Positions 12,501 through 25,882 of a stretch of DNA of 64,000 nt are shown one piece after another. Each line of letters opens with the position of its first letter. The first letter of the stretch is position 1. The stretch is from Oxyruncus cristatus (Eukaryota > Chordata > Aves > Passeriformes > Cotingidae), in contig VXAY01004946.1 of assembly GCA_013399855.1 (NCBI GenBank), forward strand, positions 167,606 to 231,605, read 5' to 3'. A model generated the notes under the pieces. The model had not been told where the DNA came from. It saw only the letters and a program-made list of their open reading frames with translations, and did not search any database. A program made the translations under genes and the position numbers.

Positions 12501-15500
12501 GTGGAAGCCAGTCCATGATATGATATCGGAGGCTCCTTTTTGCACCTAAGCACTCTACACAAGCAGTGATAGAAACATGAGTGCCTGTAGAATGCAACTG
12601 CTCTTATAGTTCAGTCAACAGCCAAGTGGGAGTTTGTGGATGAATATCCTGTACTTAAAAGTGCAGGGAGATATTGTAATGCCCAGGTCCTTCTGCAGAT
12701 ATAGCTCTCTCTCTAATTTTATACTGCAGGGTTAACACACAGTGATATTTTGCAATTATCATCTACTTAACCCTTTATTCTCCTTGGGAATCAGGACTTC
12801 CTCACATTCAAAGTCCTCCAATAGCTGGAAGGGTATCTAGACTTTTGGACTCCATGGTTACATATTACTAAAAAGCAAATTAATTCTGCAGACATTGAGA
12901 TTTTTTTCAAGGAACAACATATAAACTAGCTTCATTTCAGAAACTCTAGTTCAGAAATTTGCAGTAAAACTAATGGGAAAAATTAACTCAAACTATCTCA
13001 AATACACAGGTATTTTTTCACTGAATGAATTAAATGAAGCTTTCAGTTTAGTTCTCAGAAGTTTATTAAGGAAACTATATTAAATTATCTACTTACCTAG
13101 AGGAGAAGCAGAATTTGGCCATCCACATATCAAAAAACCGAATCATTGCTCAAAAAAATAACCATCAAAATAAAAGGAGATGGAAAGTTTTTACCAGAAC
13201 TACATTTTAAGCCTGTCTTTCTTCCTTTCAGAAGTCTTAAGTAGGAACTTTCTTGCCATATACTCCATTAACCAATGATTCTGCAAATAAATATCTTATT
13301 ATTTTGGAAAGCTATGATACGACTTGTTCCAGCTAGCGTCAGGCACAACAGAGCTGTTGTTAGTGTTATTATAGCAGAAGCTGCCACATCAGAAATGAGA
13401 AAACAAGACTTCCAGTTCACATAGGACCAGCACAGTGAGCTCTAAAGTGCCAGCTAACACAGCTGGATATCCTAGGATATGCAAAGCAGCCCTAATAACG
13501 CAGTGCATGGTAAATAGTCGGAACTGCAGTTCTTTTTACATTTGTATAAATATAAATCAAAATTATAAGTCAAGTAACTTTCAATAAAGGATGATTAGTA
13601 ACACACTTCAATAATGCCCATATAAACATTGAAGATGGAATTATTTTTACATTATCACTGATGAAGTAATTGCTTTTTATATTAAGGGCTTTTCATTCCC
13701 ATCAGCAACAACTGTATCTTTTATTCAACAGTAGAACTTAATGGGATGAATTATGGCCATAGCCCTTGTACTGTGATTAAAATACTCCACTGGAAAAAAA
13801 AAAAATGAAGTAAGGTTGCTGGAACTGTAAGAAAACTGATATTGTAGAATTTCTGTTCTGCCCTCCACAGCTTAAAGGCTGATGTTGCCCTTAAAGAACA
13901 AGGTGCTAGAGTGAAAAGTTCATTATTAAGATTTCTTCCCCTGATCTACAGTTTTGACTGACACTGGGCAAAAAACTTAAATTCTCAGAAGAAGTGAAAA
14001 GTTCTCCTGAGTGTTGCAGTATTTTTGACTGTTTTCTACCTCTTATATAGGGTCACCACTACTCTTTTGTCTAAGTTTTTAGCCACTAAAATGGTAAATT
14101 TCCTACACAACTTAGACAAGTTTCTTCAGTGCAAAATACTCATATAAACTAATCTTGTTTACTTGAAACCTCTAACAACATCACCTCAAGTAGTAAAATC
14201 AGAGGCCTAAAGCAAGATTTGTCCCACCTAACCCAGATGACTAAATTAGGAGCTCAGTTTCCTTAGAGTCCTTAGAGAGAGAGTGTCATATACTGAGGCA
14301 TTTATGGTGCCGTGGTGGGAGATGTACCTTGCAGGATCCCCCATTTTTCACTGACTTCAGGAAGCATAGAGCACCTTCACTCCCACCACAGGTAATTCAA
14401 TTGCCTGAACTTATTTGAGCTGGATTTGTCTCTCAGTTCTACACTGAACAAAAGGAGGGTATCACATAAGTATGCCATACAATATTAAATAAGTGTAGAT
14501 AAAAAACATGTAGAAGGAAACATATTATCACTGAAATGCACTAGAATATACCCACCAAATTTCAGACTTTGAAATTATTTTATTTGCAACTCTTTTCCTT
14601 GCCAAACATGGTGTATTCATTTAAGGAGTAAAACATGAGACTTTGCTCTACTTCACTAGTAAGGAAGGAGAGAATGTCTCTTTGAAAAAGTTTTTGATGC
14701 CCTTCTGTCATGCACAAAGACACGTGCATTTCAGTTGCTGTTGTCGTATTTTCCAGTCTTAACATCCCCTTGAGTAATTATTGCCACACAATGAAGAAAA
14801 TATTTAGAATGGAAAAGTCATTTGTTAAAGAGTTGCATTCTAAACCAGTGGTGTACTCCTGTGCTTTGACTGATAACCTTTCCCCTGACAACTTGCTGGG
14901 ATCTGATGACTGTTTAGGTTCAGTCATTACTGATTCTTGAATTGAATTTTCTGTGACCTGACCTTTCAAGTAGTATATTTTCTTGCTGAAACAAACACAT
15001 TTTGATAGGTCAGTAAGGACCAGATTGACACTCCTTAAGGCACAGAAGACATATTTATTTAGTTTAGAGCACAGAGACGTTTTTCAGTCTTTTTCTTCAC
15101 ATTTTGACGGGCTAACACACAGGATTTTCTATACTAGTACTGAATTCTGTACTGTTCCTGTTACGTTCTCTGTACATTTATCGTATGTGTTAAGGAAACA
15201 TGTTACTGTAGAAATCAGTCAAAAATACTAATAGCAAAAATGCTGGATTAAATTATAAAAAGAATAAAATATACCACATTTCTTTCAGAAATTGGATAAT
15301 TTAAGTAAATATCTGCATGTGCAGAGCATTGGTGTGAAGAAGACTATCTCGAATACACTGCATTTATTCCCAAATGAAAATATTTAAAATAACGGTAAAA
15401 TAAAGAAAAAAAAAAGATACAGAAAGGTTGCACTATAATGGGAAACTATTAAATTAAAAATAATCAAATAATGAAAGGTAAAGATGCATTCAGTTTAGCT

Positions 15501-18475
15501 ATTGTTTCCATCTTTAATAAACATGCAATGCTACACTAAGGTGGCTTGTACTGACAAGTGCTTAAGATATTGAATTCCTCTTCCTTGTCTGTTATTCACC
15601 TCATTTTAATACTTCAGTTATACCCTGAGCTTTACACTTCTTATAATTTTGAAAGCTCTGCAGGACTCCATTGTACTTCACATGCCTACCACTGTAAAGC
15701 AGAATTTTGCCTTCTTTCTGTTCCGTTTTTCCTCCTCTGTGTTTATTCTACATACTTGACAGATATTTTAGCCTTTTTTTTCTTATGATACCTTTTGTAA
15801 AGACTAATCTCCAAAGGACCCTTTTGTGAATGTTTCGTGAATCCCTAGTATATATCAGGAGTTAGCATTATTATTTTTTTTATCCAAACCAAAAATTCTG
15901 AAGTTGTGTGCTGTGACTGATACCTTACACATTTAATACCAGTGTAAAATAGAACTGGACAAAGAGAACAGACTGATTTGCAAAGGATCCATAATCTGTA
16001 GCACGGAGAAGTCTAGTAGGATTTCCGCAAGGATTTAACAAACAAGATTTGAAATTCTTGAATTATAATTTAATTTGAAATTAAAGGGGATTTGAAATTT
16101 CATGTTGCCAATTCAGAAGGAAGTATAACAAAGAGAATGATCTGAAGTGCTGATGGGCATTAATGGGAGTCTAAAAATCATAATTGCTTATAAAAATGTT
16201 TTGAAATATCAAGGAAAATCACTGCTTGCAGCTGTGTATATTATGTATTCTAAAAGTGAACAATCTATCTGGGTTAAAATAAGTAGAAAATAATAAAGCA
16301 ACTATTAACAATACATAATATATAACAATGGTATGACATCATCCACAATACCAACTTCAATTTCAGCCATGCCATTATCTTGCAACAGTAACTGACACAG
16401 CAGAGTTTGGACTAGACAATGATAATTACTAGGAAAAATAGGAAAAAATTTGATATTTTCTTAGAAAGGAATGGGGGTGTTACAATTCTACAAATTAATG
16501 ACTAGCTGTCAATTGTGAAAGCAGACCTACCTCTTTCATTTATCCTCCAAAATCAAGAATCAAAGACAATTGCTGATATTGTCAGACATCTCATTTAAAG
16601 CTGACAGATGGAAGTAAGTGTTTTTTTTTTTTTTTCTTTTACATAACATGCAATTAACAGCATTCTTTGGACCATTGTTTCAAATTCATAGCAAAGCCAA
16701 ACATTGAATAGGATTTTTTAAAGCATTAGACAATTAAAGAGATAAAGAAACTTATTCGATTATATATTTGTATGAGACGTAATACACACAAAACAACTTT
16801 ATTAAAATTGTAATATCATTCTTTCAAAAAAGTTGGAGAATGCAAATATTAAAATTGCCTGTACAACATTAATTCAGGCTTTTATGCATGTGATCATAAT
16901 AAAGGCTTAAATTAAATGATCACATCCTTTTTTCCCACAGGACTTATGCCTCATTTCAGCCATGCAACAGAGGCATGTCCAGGCAGAGTCAAGTTCATCT
17001 GCCTACGCACCCAGAAAATCAAGTGTAAAAATCCCAAACCTAACAACAATAAAAAACCTCTGGTCCAGAAGCTGTACAGTCATGTTATCGAAGTACTGCT
17101 TTTTATTTTATTTGCCTCCTGCAAGAAGGCTGCATGGCTTCCCTACCGCAGCTGGCTTGCTTCTGGCCAGGGGAATGCAAGTGTGGTATGCAGGGCTGTC
17201 TGCAGCTGGCCACGTAGGTTTGCCAGTGGTTATATCTTGCCAAAGCACTTGTACTTCATTAGCAGATGCAGATTTCTAATTTTGAGAATATTAAACTCAG
17301 CTGTGGTTTTAAGCACCTTTTATTTTCCACTCTAAAATCATTCAAGACAAAATGCGGCTCTGCATTGCAGACCGTTTCACTGAGTGACTGATTACTCCAG
17401 CACAAAGTGCTTTGTGTCTTGAATACCTATCCTCCACCCTCCAACCCCTTTCTGGTTTTAAAACAATTATTTTATAAAGACAATTATAAGTGTGAATAAG
17501 CAGCTTTCTTACTCTTGCGTTTCTGCTGCAAAAATCATTTGAATGGGATGCGACAGATGTGAAAGTGCTCCATACTTCCACCAGTGTCTGTGAGTATTCC
17601 TATGCCCTGTAATAAAAGTAGCCAACTGACACCAATGTATAAATAATGTGTGCAAATTTTTCATATTCAAAAAGTAGCTCTGTTTAACATTTGTCTTATT
17701 GAAACTGCATGTTGAAAATACTTGAAAAAAAATCAGTCATTTAACCATTTTACACATTAACATAATTTGCAATCCATCTCAACTATCAACAACAACAAAT
17801 GAACATTTTCAAATGCTTCCACAATATTTAGAGACATAAGAACAGCCTGTTTCAAACATGCTTTCCAAAAAGGTCTTTTTAAGATTTGATTATTTGGAGT
17901 TTGAATAAATCCACAGAAGGGCAACATTTCATTGAAAGTGATTGCCAGTACACTTCCAGTTCTATCCTAAAACTACCTAAAGAACAAACCTAAAAGCTTG
18001 CAGATTAATGGATTAAATTATATTCCAATAACAGGAAAAATATGTGGTCTGTCTAATCTGTTTGTAAAGAGTTTTCTAATTTCAAGTGGTGTAAATCCAA
18101 AGTAAATCTACTGACTCAAATGAAGTTCTTCAGAGTGATATTATTGCAAATAAAGTCAGAATCTGGCACGAGACACCATAAAAACCTTTTTAAGGAAAAG
18201 GAATTTAATAGTTTGACATAATGGATTATTCTGATCATTATTATTCTCCTAAAGGCTACAAAAGGATAAGCTGATTAATGGCTGAAGAATGCACCATGCC
18301 CTTTCAAAGTTGTTCAGTGTGCTTACAGTGTACTTAAAGTAAGCTTGTATTTTTAAGGTCCTCTTAAGCACATAGTAATGCTTTGACCCAATAAAACACC
18401 TAAAGAAGGTTTCTTCAAATCACTTTCTAGGAAAAAATAATGGAGTAATGGTTATAAAACATTGTATCATTAGGA
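6511..18475. other. AT-rich unique DNA with homopolymer tracts, no gene seen
   Basis: This stretch of about 12 kb lacks recognisable genes or young repeats. Visible landmarks are A12 at 13794-13805, T15 at 16621-16635 and a strongly purine-skewed plus strand at about 8960-9175. The longest open frame is 166 codons (10193-10693, plus). It matches nothing I know and has the composition expected of a chance frame in AT-rich DNA. A local rise in GC at about 16920-17330 carries overlapping open frames of 139 and 105 codons, also unrecognised. The homeobox-like TAAT-rich text of 17880-18350 resembles conserved non-coding DNA in style, but that cannot be tested here. Confidence 0.5.
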
Positions 18476-18797
18476 CACAGGGGCTGACCAGAGCTGGCAA
18501 CTCTTTTTGTTAGAGCTCAAGAGCTCTCTATCCCTATGTGTAGGAAGCTCAGCAAGGCAGTCTGGAAATTGGCATCACTAAGGAAGGATCTGCTCCTCGA
18601 GCTGAGGAGTTGAAAGCAAATGCACAGGCAGTGGAAGCAGGGATAAGTGACCTGGGGAGAGTACAGGGATGTGGTTCAAATGTGTAGGGCTGGGGTAAGG
18701 AAAGAAAAAGCCGATCTGGAACATGACTTGGCAAGGAATGTGAAGAATAACAAGGAGGTATTCTGTAAGAACATAAGTCAGAAAAGAGAGGCCAAGG

Positions 18798-19791
18798 TGT
18801 CATGGGTTCACTTATTCTAAAAAACTACACAAGGAATTTTCCCTTCCCCCTGCCCCACTATGTGAGAGGGATGTTTGAATGGGCAGGCTGGGTTTGCCTT
18901 GGGTATTTGACTAACACAAAAGAACTGGCCAGCAGATTGACATTCCAGGCTAATGGCCTGGGGAGGGGCCAGGAGACTCTTTTCTTTGTTTTTGTTTTTT
19001 TTTCCTCTTCCGGATGGGGGGAAACAAGGCACAGTTTGTTGTGGGAACTGAGGGAAGGTGTACGTTTGAAAAGCTGGGAGGCTACTTTGTTTTCAGCCTG
19101 GCTGGTTTGTTTTTTTTTTCCCTCTGGCCCCAGCTTGCTGGCACCCGCCCGGGTAGACCTGCTTGGACTTCATTGGAGAGGAACTATTTGGGAAGAGAGT
19201 CACCTGTTTTTCCCTACCCTGGCTCCGGTGTTTTTTGGCAGCGTTTTTTGTGCACATCAGTGAAGAAAGGGGAAGTCACACAGCCAGCAGCAGACACCGT
19301 GAGTCCCCTTTGGGCAGAACTCTTCTTTCTTCTTTTTTTTTCCCCCTTCCTGGTGAGGGGGAGGGAAGGGCTCCATTTCAGCCCCCCCCAGCACAGCAGG
19401 GGCCTCCACGTGGTGACTTCCAGAGCCCAACAGCGCCCCCTGTTGACCAACACTGACCACTGCAGGCTCTGCACCTTCAGAGATCCAACAGCATCCCCTG
19501 CTGACTGTGGTTAGAATTCTATCAAAAGCACAAACTGAACTGTTTACTTTTTATTGAAGGGGATTTTTGGGTATAGGATTATTGCTCAGTTGGGATTTTG
19601 TTTTGTGTTTTTCGGTTGTTCTCCAATACACATATATCCTTTTATAAAGGGCTGTTATTTTCTCTTTCTCCACACTTTCTCAATTTGAGCCTCTTAATTT
19701 CACATTTACAATTGCTTAGAGAGAGGAGTTTTGGTCTTCCTCATAACTCATCCTCCTTAGCAAAACACTTCTGTCTCATTGAACTGAGACA
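18798..19791. mobile_element. Solo LTR nested in CR1
   Basis: The insert starts TGTCATGG and ends GAGACA, giving TGTC...GACA terminal inverted repeats. The flanks carry a 5-bp target duplication, CAAGG (18793-18797) and CAAGC (19792-19796), with one difference. Deleting the insert plus one duplicate joins the CR1 ORF2 frame without a break, which fixes both borders. The interior has GC-rich and pyrimidine-rich tracts, a palindromic TTTATAAA (19641-19648) and an AATAAA on the minus strand (19550-19555). The polyadenylation signal slightly favours minus orientation, but strand is left open. No gag, pol or env sequence is attached. The 5-bp duplication fits an ERVL-like or other endogenous retrovirus. 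I cannot name the family. Confidence 0.82.
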
Positions 19792-19829
19792 CAAGCAGAG
19801 TGTAGCCTCCCTGACAAGCAAGAAGGTGA

Positions 19830-20884
19830 ACTAATGGTGACTGAAATGGAGAAGGCTGACGTACTCAGTGAGTTCTTTGCCTCAGTCTTCACTGGCAGTC
19901 TGACTTCCCTCTTGTCTCCAAGTCACTGATCCTATGGGTGGGTGTGGGCTAAATTAAATCCCTCCCACTACAAGTGAAGAGCAGGTTCAGGACCACTGAT
20001 GAAGTTTATGGGACCTGATGACATGCATCCCTGGGTCGTAAGGGAAATGGTTGGTGTTGTTGTCAAGTCACTCTGCATTATATTTGAAAAGTCATGGCAG
20101 TCAGGCAAAGTCCCTGGTGACTGGAAAAAGGGAAACATCATTCCCATTTTTAAAAAGGTGAGAAAGGAAAATCCATGAAACGATACATTGGTGAGCCTCA
20201 CCTCTGTGCCTGGGAAGATCATGTAGCAGATCCTCCCAGAGGATGTGCTAAGGTACAAAAAAGACAAGGAGGCAGCCAGCACGCCTTTTACTAAGGGCAA
20301 ATGGTGCCTGACCAATCTGGTGGCCTTTTATGATGGAGTGACAGCAACAGTTGACGAGGGAAGACTGACAGATGTCAACTATCTAGACTTCTGTTAGGCC
20401 TTCAATACGGTTCCACATGACACCCTTATCTCCAGATTGGAGACATGGATTTGATGGATGGACTATTCAGTGGATAAGAAATTGGCTGGATGGATGCAGC
20501 CAGAGAGTTGTGGTCAATGGCTCTGTGTCTAAGTGGAGGCCAGAGATAAGTAGTGTCCCTCAGGATCTGTCTTGGGACCACTGCACTTCAGTATCTTCAT
20601 CGACGAATCACATAGACAATGAGACCAAGTGCACCCTCAGCAAGTTTGCAGACGAGAGGACACTGCATGGTGCAGTCAACACAACAGAAGGAAGGGATGT
20701 CATCCAGGGGGACCTGGGCAAACTTGATCACTGGGCCCACGAGCACCTCATGAAGTTCAACAAGTCCAAGTGCTACATCTGTGTCAGGAAAATCCCACAC
20801 ACGAGTACACACTGGGAGAAGAAATCATTGAGAGCAGCCCTGTGGAAAAGGACTGGGGGGTTTTCACTGGTGAAAGACTGGACA
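19830..20884 (+). pseudogene. CR1 reverse transcriptase remnant
   Basis: This is the RT part of the CR1 above. The order is a linker (EKADVLSEFFASVF), then finger and palm segments (MGPDDMHPW; GDWKKGNIIPIFKK), a palm motif A region (DVNYLDF followed by an in-frame TAG at 20395-20397, where a lysine codon is usual), AFNTVPHDTLISRLE, and motif C. In motif C the expected FADD reads FADE (20645-20656), which removes one catalytic aspartate. A 156-codon open frame at 20417-20887 covers the second half but begins out of the family's frame. Stops, shifts and the lost aspartate together show the enzyme is inactive. No host use is suggested. Confidence 0.82.
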
Positions 20885-21215
20885 TGAGCCAATAGTGCAC
20901 ACTCACAGCCCAGAAGGCAATTTGTGTCCTGGGCTGTGTCAAAAGATGAGTGGCCAGAAGGTCAAGGGTCCTCTTCTCTGCCCTTATGAGATCCTTCCTG
21001 GAGTACTGCATCCTGTTCCCTAGCACAGGAATGACACCAACCTGTTAGAGTTGGTCCAAAGGAGGATCACAAAGATGATCAGAGGGATGGAGAACTTCTC
21101 CTGTGAAGGCAGGCTGAAAGAGCTAGGTTCAGCTGACAGAAGACAAGGTTTCAGGGAGACCTCATTGTGGCTTTCTAGTACCTTAAGGTGGTTTATAAGA
21201 ATGAAAGAAAGAAAT

Positions 21216-24200
21216 ATATAAATCAGAGTGAGGCATTCATCAGCATTTTTCTAGATAGACATTACAGCAGCACTAATGCAAGGCTCCCATGAGGTTAACT
21301 ATGTTGGGGAATTCAACTCATTCCAAAATCAACGCTGCAATAGTACAAGACAGAAGTACTTTGAGTTGATCCATATAACCTAGTTCCTGTGAGCAAAATG
21401 GAAGCTATGTTTTAAATTAATGCCTAAGCAGTCAGAAGGAAATGTTACAGCGATTAGGGCTGGGTGAGGTATGTGCTGAGTCAAAGCAACTCGTCTCGTA
21501 GAGGAAAACACTGACTGTGGGAAAAAGCAACAGGAGGTGAGTCCAGACGAATAGTCAGAGAGGAGATGTGTAGGGCCCCAGCTGAAAGGGGAGATATGTG
21601 TACTACATGTGTTGGGCAGTTCTACCCCTGAAGAGTTTAGAAGGTGGTGTATCATGGACAATCAATAATAAGCTGGCACAGAAATAGGAATGTCAATAAA
21701 TTTGGCACATAAAAGAAAACCTATGGCATTTACATGAGAAAATCAACTCCCAGTTAATTTTTGTGCTGAGTAAGCAATAAATAGGGTGCTCATTATCATA
21801 GTATCTAGCCAACAAAACTGACCAGTTGAAATGTTTCCAAAACTTTCCCAGAAAGTGGTGGTTTAATAATCCTACCACTAATATACAAATAGTTATTTCT
21901 AACTTTCTGAAGACTGCATCACTGCACCACTCTTGCTCTCAGTAAATTGCCTGCTAGGTAGTATAGGATTAGGTTTTTGCATTAATATCTGTCTCTCCAC
22001 ATGTTCATCTTGAATATGTTCCACCCTAGTGCCTTTACTTAAATAAGGATGCTTTCCATGGAAATGAAAGTTTGGAGAAACATAGTGCAAAGATGTTGCC
22101 AGTAAATATCTTTCTCCAGAATTGCTTTCTTTATTTTCCAGATAATGGCTTCATTATGCCATGTTTTGTTCCCTCTATTTGTATACTTTAAAACCAGAAT
22201 ATACAACTTAGGTGCCAGAATGATCATCTTAAAGAAAGGGTAAACTAAGTCAGTCAGCTCTTCTAGTACTGATTACTCGTGGATGTCCATGAAAGCTTTC
22301 TTTGACCTGCCAGCTTCAATAAAGTTTCCACTCATGTGCTGCTTAAGCAGACTGATAGGAAGATTAAGTCTGGTACCGTGTTCCTAAACCTAAGTGGTTC
22401 GTGTTCTAGGTTACACTCTAAATCTCAAGATGATTGTAACATCAATTCAATTTCAAAAGATATTCTCAATAACAAGTTAATTATATTAAAAACTGTCGTG
22501 CTCAATCAAATGATATCTGTAACCCATGACTTATACAAAATTTCTGGCAGAACACCCCTCTGTGCACAACACAGTCACACTCACTGTGTTGTATACAGTG
22601 TGTAAAACTAATAAATGACTAATAGTAATCTTTAATAATCCACCTATTAAAGTGGATGAGTTGTTCTCTCATACAGCTGCACTTCTTTTTTTATAATTAA
22701 GTTAGATCCATTAAATGGTTCCAGAGAAAGAATTGTCATTTTTAATTTCACTTTACAAAATGCCCTAGTCACCTGCTCTTATACAGACAACACCTGTGTT
22801 TTTCCTTTCAAATGCAAACATTTTTTACTCTAGAAAAGTTAGGGAAATGAACAAAGAAATCAGGGTCTCTATTGAGATAGCCAAAAACTAAAATGCAGTT
22901 AGATCAAGCAACTCCATATTGATGATATTTGAAGAGGTCCTCCTGCAGGCTAGCTATCCACTTTGCTTTCTTCGTGGATGTCAAAGTCTACATGAAATCA
23001 GTGGGAGCTATGATACACAAACAGTGCTCATCTGATCACTCTGATTCAAGAATACCCTTATAGCTTTTCTGTCATGCTACACTGCAAAATGAGCATCAGA
23101 GTTTGACAATACTTTTGCATGATGGATAGCACTTAAAAGTGAATGTGACTTGCAGACCACACCTGTTTCCAGCTAAACAACAACCTTACGGCAATGACAG
23201 CATGCGTTTGTATGGAAAAAAAATATTGGAAAAGTATTTTTTCTATCCCTTAGTGTCATTTAATGTGATTTAATGGTTAGAAGGAAAGGAAGTCACACCA
23301 CGTCTGGTGTGTCCTTTGCAGACCACTGACTACAAATTGGGAACAACTGGAGTTCTGAATACTTGCTGTTTATATTAACTGCATCAATAGGCCCAATTTT
23401 TGTTGTTTAAACAATTCTACTAAAAGTAACAACTAGGTTAAATCATAAAGGCATGGTTTTCTCACAGACTGGTTATGTCTCCTTGAAAAGGAGGGCGAGG
23501 GAGAGGAGGATTACAAGGAAGAGACAGAGTCACCTTTCACTGGTTTTCTGGAGAAGCTGAATATCTTGATAAACTGTTCTCGGGGTCAGCTGAGGAGAAT
23601 GAGGTCCGGTGATTATTCTCATCTGCTACAGGTAGTACTTGTGGTCAGAAAGGCAAAACCTTCACATTTGGTGAGGCTGGGAAATGCAAGCCAATGGAGT
23701 GAGCAAATAAGACAGTAAAGTCTGTCATTATAGAATTTATCCTGTAACAGTTAACATTACAGAGTATTAGATTTGCTCTCTCCAGATTGAAGCACCTCTA
23801 TTCACAGCAGGTGATACAAGTCAAGACTAACCATGTTTTGAAAATGTTTTCACCAAAAAGAAGCACATGCTCAATTGATAAGAACCAAAAAAATTATTTA
23901 CCTCTCATGTTTTGCTGCTTCTTTCTGGCTAGAGAAAGTGAAACTAGGATTACAGCTAGGAACAACTGAGTTGTTCTAAACTGCTTGACAAATAACTAAA
24001 ATGCCTAATAATAAAATTTGGCATATAGGTATGTGGAGAAAAAATACCCCAGTAGTTTTTTTTTTAGAGTTTCCTCAGACTTTGGCTGCTTCCTGTCTTT
24101 TCATATTTCTCCTGTCTCCTTTAACAGTAGGCTTTTAGCTTCAAAATTGCTGCCAAAATAGGCATTAAAAATCCAGTTATTTCTCTGCTCCAATATACAG

Positions 24201-24976
24201 ACACTGTGATTATAGTTGCTACTTTGCACAGGTGCTCTCCAAATACCTAGACACCTAGCCCAGACAGTGTGTTAACATATTTTTTCTTATCCTTTTGGAG
24301 AGAGGACTATCACCTCCTCTTGTAGCCCAGTCACAGGGCTACAAAGTCCAGTGACCTTTTTAGGATGCTTTAGTTGCCATGAACAGTAGGTGGCAACCAT
24401 ACTCCCTGCTCTTAGTAACAACTCCCTTAAAGTGCTGCCTCCCCCAATCTTTCACTCTCTACCTCTAGCTGGAGGTGTCAAATTTTGTCAGCAGTGTAGG
24501 CAAAATTGAATGGTAGGGAACTCTGAGCGAAAGGACTTGAGCACAAGTCTGTGCTGGACAAGTAGGCATTAGAAGTGACTGTTGACTGATATTTCTACTT
24601 CTGCTTTCTTCTCCCTTCTTAGACTAAGACAGTTGTAGTCAAACCTGATGGATGTGCTCTGCAGATCGCTGGGTAGATCACACCCTTCCTTCTGCTCTCT
24701 CCCACTGAGCAGTGACCTGTTACTTCAGGTCTAAAACAAGGAATGAGCTGTGTCCCAAGAAGTCTGCTGTCCTAGCTAGCTCCCCAAGTTTTCTGTGCTC
24801 AAAATAGGTTCACAAATGTCATGGGTATCATGAGATTATGAGTACAGACAATATGGAAGCTGACATGATTTTCCACAAAAAACGCATAATTATATCTCCA
24901 GATTTGCATTCACCAAGAGACTATAAATCTTAATTAATAAAGACTGTAGGTCTTTAATAATGATATATATGGTGAG
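21216..24976. other. AT-rich unique DNA, no gene seen
   Basis: No open frame exceeds 93 codons and none is recognisable. A T10 run lies at 24056-24065. I saw no repeat boundary in this interval. Confidence 0.55.
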
Positions 24977-25882
24977 ATTGGATACATCCTCAACCAGTTT
25001 TCAGATTATATCAAGCTGAGTGGTGCAGTTGATATGCTTGAGAGAAGAGACTTTGACAGGCTTGAGAGGTGGACCCATGCAAACCACATGAAGTTCCACA
25101 AGGCCAAGTGCAAGGTCCTGCACCGGGATTGCAGCAATTCTCAATATCACACAGACTGGGTGTTGAACTGGCTGAGGGCAGCCCTGCAGCAAAGTACTTG
25201 GGGGTACTGGTTGATTGAGAAATTGGGCATGAGCTGGCAATTTGTGCTTGCAATCCAGAAAGCCAACTGCATTCTGAGCTGCATCAAAAGCAGCAAGACC
25301 TGCAGATCGAGGGGAGGGATTCTGCCCATCTACCGCACTTTGTTGAGACCCTGCCTGGAGTACTGCATCCAGCTCTTGGGTAGCCAGTACAAGACAAACA
25401 TGAGTCTATTAGAGTAGCTCCAGAGGAGGGCTACAAAAATAATCAAGTGACTGGAACACCTTTCCTATGAATGCAGGCTGAGAGAGTTGGGGTTGTTCAG
25501 CCTGGAGAAGGGAAGGCACTAGGGAGACCCTGTTGCATTCTTTCAGTATGTAAAGGTGACTTATTAGAAAAATGGAGAGATACTTTTACCAAGGCCTGTA
25601 GTGACAGGACAAGGGACTATAGTTTTGAACTGAAAGAGGGTAGATGTAGACTGGATACAAGGAAGATTTTTTTTACTGTGAGAGTGTTGAGACACTGGAA
25701 TAGGTTACCCCAAGCAGCTGTGGATGCCCCATGACTGGAAGTGTTCAAAGGCAGGCCTGATACGGTTTTGAGCAACCTGCTCTGGTGGAAGGTGTTCCTG
25801 CCTATGGCAGGGGTTTGAAACTAGATGATCATTAGTGATCTCTTCTAACCCAAAGCATTCTGTGAATATGTGTTTCTATGAT
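24977..25882 (+). mobile_element. CR1 LINE 3' end, 5'-truncated
   Basis: The element starts abruptly inside the RT C-terminal half. The translation around 25001 resembles the sequence following motif C of CR1 (LSGAVDMLERRDFDRLERW). It continues through the ORF2 C-terminus and a 3' UTR of the TGGAAGGTGTTCCTGCC type, and ends near 25882 in the usual degenerate terminal repeats (ATTCTGTGAATATGTG, then TTCTATGAT). Length is about 0.9 kb against several kilobases for an intact CR1, the normal outcome of incomplete target-primed reverse transcription. The subfamily differs from the copies at 54262 and 56038. Its last 225 bp are present again at 26081-26305 through an apparent assembly duplication. 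Confidence 0.88.
25001..25417 (+). pseudogene. CR1 ORF2 C-terminal fragment
   Basis: An open frame (counted from the Met codon at 25034) encodes the CR1 RT thumb and C-terminal region: HMKFHKAKCKVLH, then LRAALQQSTWGYW, AIQKANCILSCIKSS and LLRPCLEYCIQLLG. These match the usual order of avian CR1 proteins (NLMKFNKAKCKVLH, then a kinked linker, then GCI-region, then LRPxLEYCVQ). It stops at a TAG (25415-25417) in the middle of the element. Downstream homology resumes in the same region with further stops. The fragment lacks motifs A to C, so it has no polymerase potential. Confidence 0.82.

Larger units (their letters stand above)
18476..21215 (+). mobile_element. CR1 LINE, ORF2 part, interrupted and 3'-truncated
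   Basis: Conceptual translation follows avian CR1 ORF2 from the endonuclease-RT linker to the C-terminus, with stops and frameshifts. Recognisable landmarks are LEHDLARNVKNNK (about 18716-18754), VTEMEKADVLSEFFASVF (about 19838-19891), MGPDDMHPWV near 20008 and FADE near 20645. Homology fades at about 21215, just past the segment encoding the last LQRR..RLKEL region. The typical CR1 3' terminus with ATTCTRTG repeats is missing, so the copy is truncated or deleted at its 3' side. A 994-bp LTR sits inside it (18798-19791). CR1 is an autonomous non-LTR retrotransposon of birds and reptiles. This copy is dead. Confidence 0.88.

Noticed and set aside
16916..17335. 139- and 105-codon overlapping frames
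   Set aside because: Overlapping frames in a local GC rise are expected when stop codons thin out. Neither translation resembles a known protein.
19014..19514. 166-codon frame in a GC-rich segment
   Set aside because: It lies wholly inside the solo LTR and is accompanied by open frames on both strands, so composition explains it.
20417..20887. 156-codon frame as an intact gene
   Set aside because: It is part of a dead CR1 reverse transcriptase, with an in-frame stop just upstream in the family's frame and a lost catalytic aspartate.
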